A DNA stretch of 64,000 nt from assembly GCF_900324465.2 (NCBI RefSeq), contig NC_046615.1, positions 24,253,836-24,317,835 on the forward strand. The letters are read 5' to 3'. The notes under the pieces are model-generated. The model worked only from the letters and a program-made list of their open reading frames with translations. It did not search any database and was not told the origin of the DNA. Shown here one piece after another: positions 35,001 through 44,378 of the stretch. Within the stretch, counting starts at the first letter, position 1. Each line of letters opens with the position of its first letter. The translations under genes were made by a program, and so were the position numbers. This DNA is from Anabas testudineus (Eukaryota > Chordata > Actinopteri > Anabantiformes > Anabantidae).

Positions 35001-36529
35001 CCACATCGACAGTATTTTAACACCAACTGTCCAACAGACAACACAAACATGGTTTGACCTGTCCCTAATTAAATCTCTAACTAAATTCCACTTTGCTGTG
35101 TTTTGTCTTCTAATGTTTAAAACACACTCTCCATCTCTGCAGCTCAACGCCTGGATCATATCTCATCGTCTCCGGTACATGAAACACTCGAGTGCTAGTA
35201 CACAAGCCCAGTACTGGATACCGGTACTGGTGCGACTAGCTATTATTTAAACCCTTCACGTCTGTTCCCAGCCAGGTGCTCACTTTTATAGGAGCATTCG
35301 CTCATCCTCCTCCAGCCCATAGGGACCCCCTCGGCAGGCGGAGCCCCTGAATGCGCCGTCCCATCATCCTCTGCTGTCTCTGCTGCCACCGTGTCCTCCA
35401 TCTCCGTTTTGATGAGGAACTCCAGGATGTCGGTGTTCTCCTGGATCTGGTTCGCTTGGTTGTTGCCACGGTAAACGGTGCTCCCAGCAGTTTCTGGACT
35501 CAGGACCAGGTTGCTGTTGTAGAGCCGCCCCTGCATGGCTTCATCCATGATGTGGAACCAGGGCCACGACTCTACGACACCCCCCATGTTGTCCTTACCC
35601 TGGTAGGGCTGCTTCAGGTCCTGGAAGACACGGCAAGAGTTACAGACAGCTGGCAGGTCGAGTGTTCCGTTTATTAGGAACACATCCAGTTCTGTGATGT
35701 AGTTTGTACTGAGAGGGTGGACAAAATAACATCTGCGAATGTAAAACAGTAAAGTTCAGCACACCTGGTTCTGTTTAATATGAAACACTGTGGAACTGAG
35801 TGAGCCTCATTTCAACTGCCACAGGTCAAAGGACCCAAGGACACTTCAACACGTGGACGGAGATCAAGCTGCAGATAAACTGACACTGCTTAGTGACTGT
35901 TGTGTGGTGAGGAAAGAGCTCCTGAATCAGGACGTAGGTGCACGCTGCTGCTGCTGCTGCTGCTGCTGCTTAGTTAAGTCATGGGAGTGTCACGTTAGTG
36001 ACTGTAAAGTCCAGACGATTCCGTCGATCTGAACTTTTTACACAATATGAATTCAGTTCAACTCGGCCTGCGAGCATCTACAGTACGTAAATATCTTACA
36101 GGTGGCAGCTACCTTGTACTTGGTGCGCAGGTTGTCCCATTTCTTGGCGATTTGATCTGCCGTCAGCTTCCCTTCGAGACCCAGGCCCTTTAAGATGGTG
36201 CTGAGGAACAGAGAGCAGGGTCACTCCCAGGTCGGGGTTAGGACAGGTGTTACAGCCAAAGGCTGCTTCATACCTCCATGCTATCTTAGCAGAGTTCCTT
36301 TTCCCGGTGAAAAGAGCCTCGTTGGACGCTCTGAACTCAATCAGCCTCTTCACATCCTCCTCGGTCACTGCAGGTAAAGGGGGTCAAAGGTCACTGACAG
36401 GTAAACAGCTCACCTGTGCAGGAGAAGCTGCACGTGCGCACTGTGGTTGCATGAGGATTACTTACTTTTATAGGAGTTTTCGGGGAACTGTGGCAGCGGT
36501 GGATTCAGGCCCGACTCCATTGTGATCAT
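29098..36529 (-). CDS. Four-module Myb/SANT-like domain protein, 771 residues, unnamed
   Basis: Thirteen coding exons chain in phase: 36466-36529, then four sets of three exons. Set 1 is 36274-36367, 36113-36200, 35284-35620. Set 2 is 34803-34896, 34168-34255, 33655-33952. Set 3 is 33274-33367, 32979-33066, 31701-32019. Set 4 is 31521-31614, 31352-31439, 29098-29667. In every set the first exon is 94 bases (TEEDxxRLIxxRAxNExLFT), the second 88 (GLxGKxTxDQxAKKWDNLKxxYK), and phases repeat 1-2-0. Together these make a Myb/SANT-like (trihelix) DNA-binding fold with its spaced tryptophans. Each third exon begins with a linker and the motif SWPWFxxMxxAMxGRL. The last module ends in a long charged coiled coil of EREREAL-type heptads. 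Start MITMESGLNPP at 36529; an ATG three codons later is an alternative. I infer a multivalent DNA- or chromatin-binding protein, but know no named orthologue. Confidence 0.85.
29687..31053. repeat. 1.37 kb GA-rich minisatellite within an intron of the Myb/SANT-like gene
   Basis: The plus strand is almost pure purine, built from AGAGTGACAGAGGAGGAGAG units of about 21 bases with variants that add GGA triplets or a GAAGAGAGGGGGAG block. It fills most of the last intron, between exons 31352-31439 and 29098-29667. On the transcribed gene's sense strand it is a pyrimidine tract with TGTCAC interruptions ending about 20 bases before the 3' splice site. Long open frames on both strands here are artefacts of composition. 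Confidence 0.97.
32520..32700. repeat. Fish interspersed repeat fragment in intron
   Basis: Words such as GTGGGTTTCCTCCCAGTCCA, GGTGACTCTAAATTACC and TGTGATTGACCAGCAACCTG match a very common fish dispersed repeat whose other pieces occur at 52685-52765 and 53925-54130. It is a partial, diverged copy. Confidence 0.6.
35944..35970. repeat. (CTG)9 trinucleotide repeat in intron
   Basis: Nine uninterrupted GCT/CTG units lie between module-1 exons 35284-35620 and 36113-36200 of the Myb/SANT-like gene, so they are intronic. Confidence 0.9.
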
Positions 36530-37060
36530 GAAAAAAAAGTGGGTCCGTGGTCCAGGAGCAGCGAGGGAAGGAGGGAAGGAAGGAAACAAGGACGGATGGA
36601 AGAGCTGGTGCTCAGGCCTGATGCTACCTACATCTGCATGTCTACCGGCTTCTACAGCAGCGCTCCTCCGTTCGTCATACGACAGAGTCCCGGTGGAGGT
36701 TCACCGCAGCTCTGACCAGGCGGTGGTTGTCTGTGTCCTCCGAGGATGAACCGCTGATAGAACGGGCTCCTAGCTAGCACAGGAAGCTAATGTAAACCAC
36801 CGAGACAGACACGAGCTTCCCGCCACTAAACGACACCGGCTGCGTTAGGTTTGTCGCCCTCTGACCTCCGCTGCCTAACGGCGTTTCACGCCATCACCCC
36901 CGGCGTGAATTAGAGAGTAAAGAGCGCGGAGCCGTTACCGGAGCTGAACCGCAGCCCGCTTCCGCTGCGCCGAGAGCAGGGTGCGTTCGATAACACGGCC
37001 CGGGTCTGCCTGCCGTCACGGGACCTGCACCTCGGTAGGGCGGAGCTTGGCTCAAACGTA
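36530..37060 (-). promoter_or_regulatory. GC-rich upstream region of the Myb/SANT-like gene
   Basis: This stretch is clearly richer in CpG than the flanking DNA (for example CGCGGAGCCGTTACCGG and CGCTGCGCCGAGAGC near 36930-36980). It also has the words CCTAGCTAGCACAGGAAGCTA at 36770. It is the likely promoter and 5' UTR. An AT-rich spacer follows to 38300. Confidence 0.55.
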
Positions 37061-38888
37061 AACAGTGATGCACAAATTCAACTTTTCCCGTTTTTATTAT
37101 ATTAGGGCAAAAATAACGATTATTCAGTTTATAAAGTGGCTGAAAAACATTATAATTACATTATATTATATTATATTGTTGCATTTTAATTACTGCATTC
37201 ATTCATGTGGTCATCACCTTTAAGGTGGAGCTGAATTTATGGTGGTTTATCCAGAATATTTTGTATTGTAGATATAACTCAAAATGATTAAAACTATCGT
37301 AATTAATAAATTAAACTGTACTTAGATTACATCACGCCTACTCAGTGTACAGTTATGTTATGATCTTTGTATATATCATTATCATATAAAATGTTATTAT
37401 CTCTACAATAGAAATCCTTAATAAAATACTTAAAAAACGATGTAATGTGTTTTAAGTGTCTATAAAATATTCTGTTTTCCACACTGTCTTGCCCTCTGCA
37501 GATGAAGCTGCTCAGCATCACGGAACCACCGAGCGGGTCAAGTTCGACACATTCACACCAAACACAACCGGAACCGACTGAAATCTCCTTTCACAATTAA
37601 AGCTCTTTTCTGACGGCGAAAGAAAGCTCCGAGACAGGTTTCTCATAATGTAAATAAATTAGCATCATCACTAAAACGTTGTATGGCATAGTTTGTTTTT
37701 TGTGGTCCATTTCTACATTTATATCTCTATTTTGAACTGGTCTGGATGAATGAGGGGTCAGGGCTGTTTTAAAAATATTTAAATTGATTTAATTTGCCTA
37801 ATTTCTTTAAATCTAAACCTATTTCCCATACCATATTTTATACAGTCCTTAGTTGCTGTGTTTTTTATTTAGATGTATTCTCTACTGTTGCAGACAGTCC
37901 TTCTTACAACCGACGCTTGACAGTGTTTTTACAGCTAGCGCACAACGTTTGCTTTTATTTTGAAAGCGCTTACCGGAAGACGCACCTGTGCCCTGGTTTA
38001 CCTTGACTCGGGTCCCGGTGTTGGGTCATGTGAACATCCTGACGGGTAAACGATGGAGCCGAGTCGTTTCTCTCGTCGACATAAATAAAACCGTCAGATC
38101 CGATTTTTGTTGTCGTGTGATCCGCGGTTTTCTCCCCAGGTAACTTCACCTGCGTTTGTTTACGGACACGGATCATCGACACACACCTGACGTCGGTGAG
38201 ATGACGAATGTTTGAGCAGAGGAACCATGAAAGCTGATTTAACGTTGATGTCGTGTGTCGTGTCTGGTTTGTGTCGTGTCTGTACAAACCATTGATGTCT
38301 TAGTGTTTTAAAGCCTCACCGGCCACCGTACCCGTGTCAGAATAGTAGGGACACAGCGCTGCAGAAAATCCTTCATATTATCCTATCATGGAGGAAATGA
38401 GGAACCAGAAAAGACTAAATGTGTAGAAACAAGTAATAAAATACAAAGAACAAAACTAGAATAAGAAAGATGGAGGGGCAGTAATGATGGAACTGGTGGG
38501 TGTAGCTGCAGCTTCCTGACCTCTGCTGTTCTCTGGGTTTTATTGTGCTGAATTAGATCTGAGATAAATATTAGTGACAGCGAGATTAAAAAATAAATAA
38601 ATAGATTCAGATTCAGGAGTTTGTTCTTCACTGATGCAAAATGACCTCAGCTGTTCCTGGACCTGTTCCATGAATGATCACCTCAGTGAAACAGGTGTTT
38701 TTCTGACTGATTTTGTTTGTTGGTGTTTCTGTGAGAGCGAGGCTGCAGCAGAGCGAGGCTGCAGCAGAGCGAGGCTGCAGCAGAGTGGCTCGCTTCCTAC
38801 AGTTTATCACCTGACAGTCACAGTAATTCATCCTGAAAAGCTGATCCGTGGTACTAACTCCACATTAATAAACTGTGTGTGCAGCATC
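37061..38888. other. Spacer and 5' flank of the Kir6 gene
   Basis: I see no conserved coding exon. A 16-base unit, GAGCGAGGCTGCAGCA, is tandemly repeated about three times at 38736-38785, some 100 bases before the Kir6 start, so it may lie in the promoter or 5' UTR. CpG-containing sequence at 37960-38300 is another candidate promoter or first exon. Confidence 0.4.
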
Positions 38889-40750
38889 ATGTTGGCCAGG
38901 AAGGGCCTCCTGCCGGACGGCTTCCTGCTGACCCGTCTTGCTGAGGACCAGAACCAGCCAAACCGAAGCCGAGCCAAATCCCAGAGAGCCCGGTTTATCA
39001 CAAAGACCGGATCCTGCAACGTGGCTCACAAGAACATCCGAGAGCAGGTAGACAGAAGCTAAACTCAGCAGAATTTGTGAAATGTTCCCTCTGGAAACCT
39101 CAGACCAGATCTGTCTCTGTCTCTGTCCATCTGTGTCCTTCTGCCGGGCTTCAGGGTCGCTTCCTGCAGGATGTCTTCACCACCATGGTGGATCTGAAGT
39201 GGCAGCACTCACTCCTCATCTTCACCTCGGCCTTCCTTTGCTCCTGGATGCTCTTCGCTATGATCTGGTGGCTCTTGGCCTTTGCGCACGGAGACCTGGA
39301 GCCTCGGGACCCCAACGACGAGCCAGGCCCCATCCCCTGCGTCACCGCCATCCACTCCTTTACCTCCGCCTTCCTCTTCTCCATCGAAGTCCAGGTGAGG
39401 TGGTTGATAGCTGTGATCACCGACTGATCCAGGTGAAGCACTTTGTCGTTTTCTAACTCTGGGCGTTGTGCGCTCCAGGTGACCATCGGTTTTGGCGGCA
39501 GGATGGTGACAGAGGAGTGTCCTGCCGCCATCACCGTGCTGATCATCCAGAACATTTTGGGGCTCATCATCAACGCCGTGATGCTCGGCTGTGTCTTTAT
39601 GAAGACGGCCCAGGCCAACCGCCGCGCAGAGACGCTCATCTTCTCCAGAAACGCGGTCATCGCTCCTCGAAACGGGCGACCGGCCTTCATGTTCAGAGTC
39701 GGAGACCTGAGGAAAAGTATGATCATCTCTGCCACCGTCCAGCTACAGGTGACTGGTGTCTTTCAGCTGTGTCCCAGGGTCTGTGTCAGCAGGTGTCTGC
39801 TCACGGTGCATGACCTGCTGAGGCTGCAGCATCACTAACTTAAAGCACAGTCTCAGGGAAGCTGAATGTGATGATGCTATATGAGACACTACATTTACAG
39901 AGACTAAGATGGAGCTCTGTGTATGAGCTGAAGAACTGAACTGGTTAAAGACTCCAAAAGCTTGTTTGGTTGTTAACCGACATTTTGCCTCCAGGTGATC
40001 CGGCGGACGGTGACGGCAGAGGGTGAGGTGATCCCGGTGTGTCAGCTGGACATCCAGGTGGAGAACCCTCTGAGGAGCAACGGCATCTTCCTGGTTTCTC
40101 CTCTGATCATCAGCCACACCATAGAGAGAGGGAGTCCTCTGTACGAGCTGTCCGCCCAGTCGCTGGCCAATGAGGACCTGGAGATAATCGTCATCCTGGA
40201 AGGTCAGGAACCCCGCCACCACCCCCATCCCCACCCCCCACTCTGAGACACCGCACGCACGATGGAAATTATGCATGTCACAGGTCTAAGTGCGGTGTTC
40301 TTGTGTCTTTTTGAAGGTGTGGTGGAGACAACAGGGATCAGCATGCAGGCCCGGACGTCCTACACACCTGAGGAGATTCTGTGGGGGAGGCGCTTCGTGT
40401 CTATCATAACTGAGGAGGACGCACGGTACTCTGTGGATTATTCTAAATTCGGTAACACAGTTCCTGTCAGGATGTCGTCTCTCAGCGCCAAAGAGCTGGA
40501 CCAGACCAGAGGAGTCCAGGAGGGAGGCTCCGATGTCCACCTACAGGGATGGGGGCTGGTCCGAGCCGGCAGAGGAGGTTTCCGTAGAGGAGGCCGGGCC
40601 TGCGAAAGCTCCGCTCCTCAGCCCTGGTACATCCAGTCGGAGAAACCGGACAAAGAGGTCGTGGAGAAGAAAGGACAGAAGAAGACGGTGCAGCTGGAGG
40701 TGATCGGGCGGCAGACTGAAGAGGACGGACTGGGAGACATGAGTGACTGA
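38889..40750 (+). CDS. kcnj11l: Kir6-type ATP-sensitive inward-rectifier K+ channel subunit (KCNJ11-like)
   Basis: Kir6 subunits form the pore of KATP channels with SUR regulators in the plasma membrane. Five coding exons chain in phase: 38889-39047, 39155-39394, 39479-39748, 39995-40202 and 40317-40750, giving 436 residues. The N terminus [20 protein letters not shown] and [20 protein letters not shown] are KATP signatures. Outer helix [20 protein letters not shown], selectivity filter TIGFGGRM and inner helix [17 protein letters not shown] follow. The cytoplasmic domain includes [13 protein letters not shown] and [10 protein letters not shown]. Sequence up to the pore resembles Kir6.2, yet the ATP-contact Lys of Kir6.2 (IFSK) is Arg here (IFSR), as in Kir6.1. 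The C terminus after the KFGNTV word is divergent, and the RKR retention signal is replaced by FRRGGR. Four coding introns contrast with intronless mammalian KCNJ11. The symbol is a best guess. Confidence 0.9.
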
Positions 40751-41109
40751 AAACTGGTTTGGAACATGTAGACACGGTTAAAGGGGCCAAATGAAGCTGA
40801 TATGAAACACGGAGGAAGGAGAAAGTGAAGCCTGCTGTGAACACTTGGTCTCAGATATGATATAAAATGGTTTTAACTTCAGAAACAGTGACGCTGTCCC
40901 CAGTGTCACCAACCAGCTTTTCAACCATTCACACGTTTGTGTCCCAGGTTTTTATTTCTATCGTTCTGCAAATGACTTTTTATTCCCCGCTGTGTGACAG
41001 CAGCTGCCAGCACTGACAGTAGTGAAGCTCCTGTTTCCTTTGGGTTCGGTTTGCATGTCTGTCCCCAGTGTTAATGTAGTTTTTTGTGATCAGTTGGTCG
41101 TACACACTG

Positions 41110-41115
<6 letters not shown>

Positions 41116-41147
<32 letters not shown>
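41116..41147 (+). repeat. (GT)16 microsatellite in the Kir6 3' UTR
   Basis: An uninterrupted GT run of about 32 bases lies between the Kir6 stop and its probable polyadenylation signal AATAAA at 41227-41232. Confidence 0.9.
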
Positions 41148-41148
<1 letters not shown>

Positions 41149-41226
41149 ATTAAGGAGCTACAGTAAATATACTGGAACTGTTGCTGTAGCTTCTTCTGTA
41201 AAAATGTCTCATGTTTCACTTCCTAC

Positions 41227-41232
41227 AATAAA
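41227..41232 (+). promoter_or_regulatory. kcnj11l: Kir6 polyadenylation signal
   Basis: AATAAA lies 477 bases after the Kir6 stop. It precedes a gene-free spacer, 41233-42075, which I could not assign apart from the 3' UTR of the CD59-like gene on the other strand (AATAAA on the minus strand at 41860-41865). Confidence 0.6.
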
Positions 41233-42075
41233 ACTCTGACTGGATCCAGATCCACACAAACCAGATGAAGCTTCTTTATCATTCTACTTATCAGATCATT
41301 TCAATCAGTTCAACTTGCCTGGTTTACTTTGCAGCTTCAAGGTTTATCTGAACCTAAAACTAAGTTAAGCAGCACTCTCCTAAAATTTCCTTTCCTCAAA
41401 ACAAAGTGTGAATTTACTCTCTGATCACTTCTATTAGACGTGTTAGGAAAGTCTGGACCGAGGCCGATGTTCTACTCTGTTTTACCCTACTCATAGTAAA
41501 GAGGCGTTCACAAACGTTCAAGCACCATTTGATGAATAATTAAGTCGTTTTTTCACAGCATCCACAACACTGAGTCGTGTCGTTGTTGGGACAACTGACT
41601 CCCGGTGATGACGGTTAAATGCACTGATATGATTTCACTTGCCACTGTTGGTTTGTGTGAGAACAGGGATTAAAATATGTGAAGCAGCTCAAACAGGAAA
41701 ACATGTCAAAGGATGCGTCGTCTCTTATGTCCTCGTTCATGTCTCCTCCAGGCAGCGTCCTCACTTCTCACTGAGGACATGTTCTGGAACAAGGTGATGA
41801 GAACTTCCACTGTCTGATGTGAAGAAAAAACCCCAACTCGTTTTATGTATTGGGATGGTTTTATTTAGTTAGTTATCTTTAAATGACCATCGAAAAGACA
41901 GAAGGTTCGATGAAGATTCATTTCATTTTGCTGCAAAGCATCAACAGAGCAAATTATTTCTCACTTATTACGTGGTTTGAGTTTGTGCTAAACTGGTAGA
42001 AACTGAGAAGCCTGAAGACGGTAAAAACAAATGTTAATTTCTCAAAACATCACTAATTATTCATCCACAGTGACT

Positions 42076-44047
42076 TCAGATCCAACTCCACCCAACACTC
42101 AGCAGCAACCCCACCACGGTCACGGTGGCTGTTGCTGTGGTGAAGCTGTGGCCAGAGTTGCACAGGTTTCTGTTGCAGCATTCAAAGGTGAATTTGGAGA
42201 CTTGTGGGAATTGCTGGGCAAGACTTTTGAAGCTGCACTCTGAGTCCATGATACACTGATGTATGCTCTTTCCACCTGAAGATAATAAACACACACACAT
42301 AAGAAAACTGATCAGACGACACAGAAAAACAAACCCCACCAAATGTGTCCTCTGAGCTTTGCAAACGTCATCAGATGATACACGTTTGACAGAGAAGTAC
42401 TCGGTAAACATGCGAGTACTCAGTGCAGTACAGCAGTGATAAAGGTAAAACTGGTTTAAACCCTTTATAATAATAATTATAATAATAATAATAATAATAA
42501 TAGATACTTCATTAATCCCCTTGTAGACAGGCTGCTACTATGTACTGACAGCTGCTTCATCCAGAAGTCCCACTGTTACAAACTTACATCATAGTAAGGT
42601 GATACTGACCTTCTATCTTCAGAGACAGACAGGAGTCTTGACCCACACACTCACTGACGTTCTTACAGACTCCAGTGTTCTCAGAGCACGAGTAGCAGCT
42701 AAGTCCAGAACCTGAGAAAGAAACTGGTTTTACTTCAGCTCAAGTCAGAGTCTTTGCGATCAAACAAACCGTGTCAATTTGAAACTGAACCAGCTGCAGG
42801 AAATGACACCACATGCTTTAATGTTAAACTCCCCTGCTCTTCAGTTAATGAGTCACAGTACGGATAAATGTGTTGGTGGAGATTCTGACTGTAAGGAAGT
42901 GACAAGAACTGGACCAAAAGAAACTGGCATCCTCAGCCAGTATCAGGCAGGGCTGCTTTTCTGGTTAAAAGAAATCTTATAAGCCCCATGAACAACACAT
43001 CAGATAACAAATCTCAACCAAACACACAGAAAACACCAGCAAACACAAGAATAGTATATTAAAGATACAAGTGAATCGAAATTGAGAAAATACTGAAAAC
43101 ACCAACAATACAACCCCTTTAACTTTTATACTTTTAACCATTTGTTCATGAGATCGGATGCTGTGTCCTTAATTGCTTTAATACTTTTTGTACTTCATCA
43201 CTTTATTAACTCCTCTCCTCTCTCCTCTCTCCTCACTCCATTCACATTCTACCATTTCATGTCATTAACTTTGTGTCTTCTCTCTGTCCTCCTCCTTGGT
43301 CCAGTTCCTGGTCCTACCAACCTGTCCAGTGTCTCTGTTCTTTTCTCTCTTCTCTTTCCACTCACCCTAACCGGTCAAGGCAGATGGCCGCCCACCCTGA
43401 GCCTGGTTCTGCTGCAGGTTTCTTCCATTAAAGGGAGTTTTTCCTCTCTACTTTGTAAGGTCTTAAACCTTAAACACTATATAGAGCCTTGAGATGACTT
43501 CTGATGTGATTTTAGACTTTATAAACAAATGAAATTTAACTGTATAATCTAACAAGGTCCGTATGATGATGTCGTTTTAACTTCACTTTCTCCCATCGAT
43601 GTAAAAACCAGCAGCTTTGAATATAGTTATAATCTAATACATCTGGGACTTAAAGGTGGTTTGCTCCTGATCATGTTTGTAATTGTGGACTAGTTGTGTT
43701 TCATCTATCTTTATCCTATTAGTTAACTAACTAGCTCTCCTACTTTAAGTTGTTGTTGGAGCTCGATGGTTGTTTATTGTCAGAGACCGTTAGCTCACTC
43801 AGTTAGCTAGCTAACTACGCAACAGCCAGCTAGCTAGGCTAGTTGGCTAACTACGTCACTAACGGTTAGCTAGTAAATAGGTTTAAAATAGAAACGTTAC
43901 GGTGTAAAAGTGGTAATTTATCAGAACTTTATCAGCTGTGGAGTTCATCCGAGCCCTTAACCGTGTCCCGGTCCACTCACCCAGCGGCAGCACCCCGCAG
44001 CAGAGCAGCAGGACGAGGAAGAGGAACGGTCGGAGGTAGCGCTCCAT
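42076..44047 (-). CDS. cd59: CD59-like GPI-anchored Ly6 protein, copy 1
   Basis: CD59 is a GPI-anchored cell-surface Ly6/uPAR protein that blocks the complement membrane attack complex. Three coding exons chain in phase: 43981-44047, 42610-42711 and 42076-42275, for 122 residues. A signal peptide (MERYLRPFLFLVLLLCCGVL) is followed by the Ly6 fold, starting LSCYSCSENTGVCKNVSEC and ending CCNRNLCN, with ten cysteines in the expected order. The spacing CSFKSLAQQFPQVSKFTFEC resembles the CD59 helix region. A C-terminal hydrophobic tail (VTVVGLLLSVGWSWI) fits a GPI signal. Copy 2 lies 3.2 kb upstream in the same orientation. I assign CD59-like from cysteine spacing and from nearby KCNJ11/PRDM11-type genes; complement inhibition itself is inference. 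A fish interspersed repeat occupies part of intron 1. Confidence 0.87.
43195..43510 (+). mobile_element. LINE-type 3' end fragment in cd59 copy 1 intron
   Basis: The words CCGGTCAAGGCAGATGGCCG, CCCTGAGCCTGGTTCTGCTG and AAAGGGAGTTTTTCCTCTCT are a very common fish dispersed repeat that I recall as the 3' end of a non-LTR element of the L2/Rex type. The preceding CTCCTCTC run is part of it. No reverse transcriptase coding is present. The family name is inference. Confidence 0.55.
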
Positions 44048-44091
44048 GTCTGAGGAAAAAGAAGACTGGAGGAGGAGGAGCAGCGAAGGGT

Positions 44092-44307
44092 CCTCCTCTT
44101 CTTCCTCCTCTTCCTCCTCTTCTTCTTCCTCTTCCTCCTCCTCTTCCTCCTCCTCTTCTTCCTCCTCTTCTTCTTCCTCTTCTTCCTCCTCTTCTTCCTC
44201 CTCCTCCTCTTCTTCCTCCTCCTCCTCTTCTCCTCCTCCTCTTCTTCCTCACCTTCCTCCTCCTCCTCTTCTTCCTCCTCCTCCTCCTCTTCCTCCTCTT
44301 CTTCCTC
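44092..44307. repeat. Pyrimidine-rich CTT/CCT tract at the 5' end of cd59 copy 1
   Basis: About 215 bases of nearly pure CTTCCTCCTCTTC lie 45 bases upstream of the copy 1 ATG on its sense strand, where the tract reads as GA-rich. It therefore sits in the promoter or 5' UTR. Copy 2 has no such tract. Confidence 0.93.
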
Positions 44308-44378
44308 AAGTCTTACAGCTGCTGTTCACTTCTCTTATTTTCAGATCACTGAACAGTAAACTACAAATGTTGCAGCTA

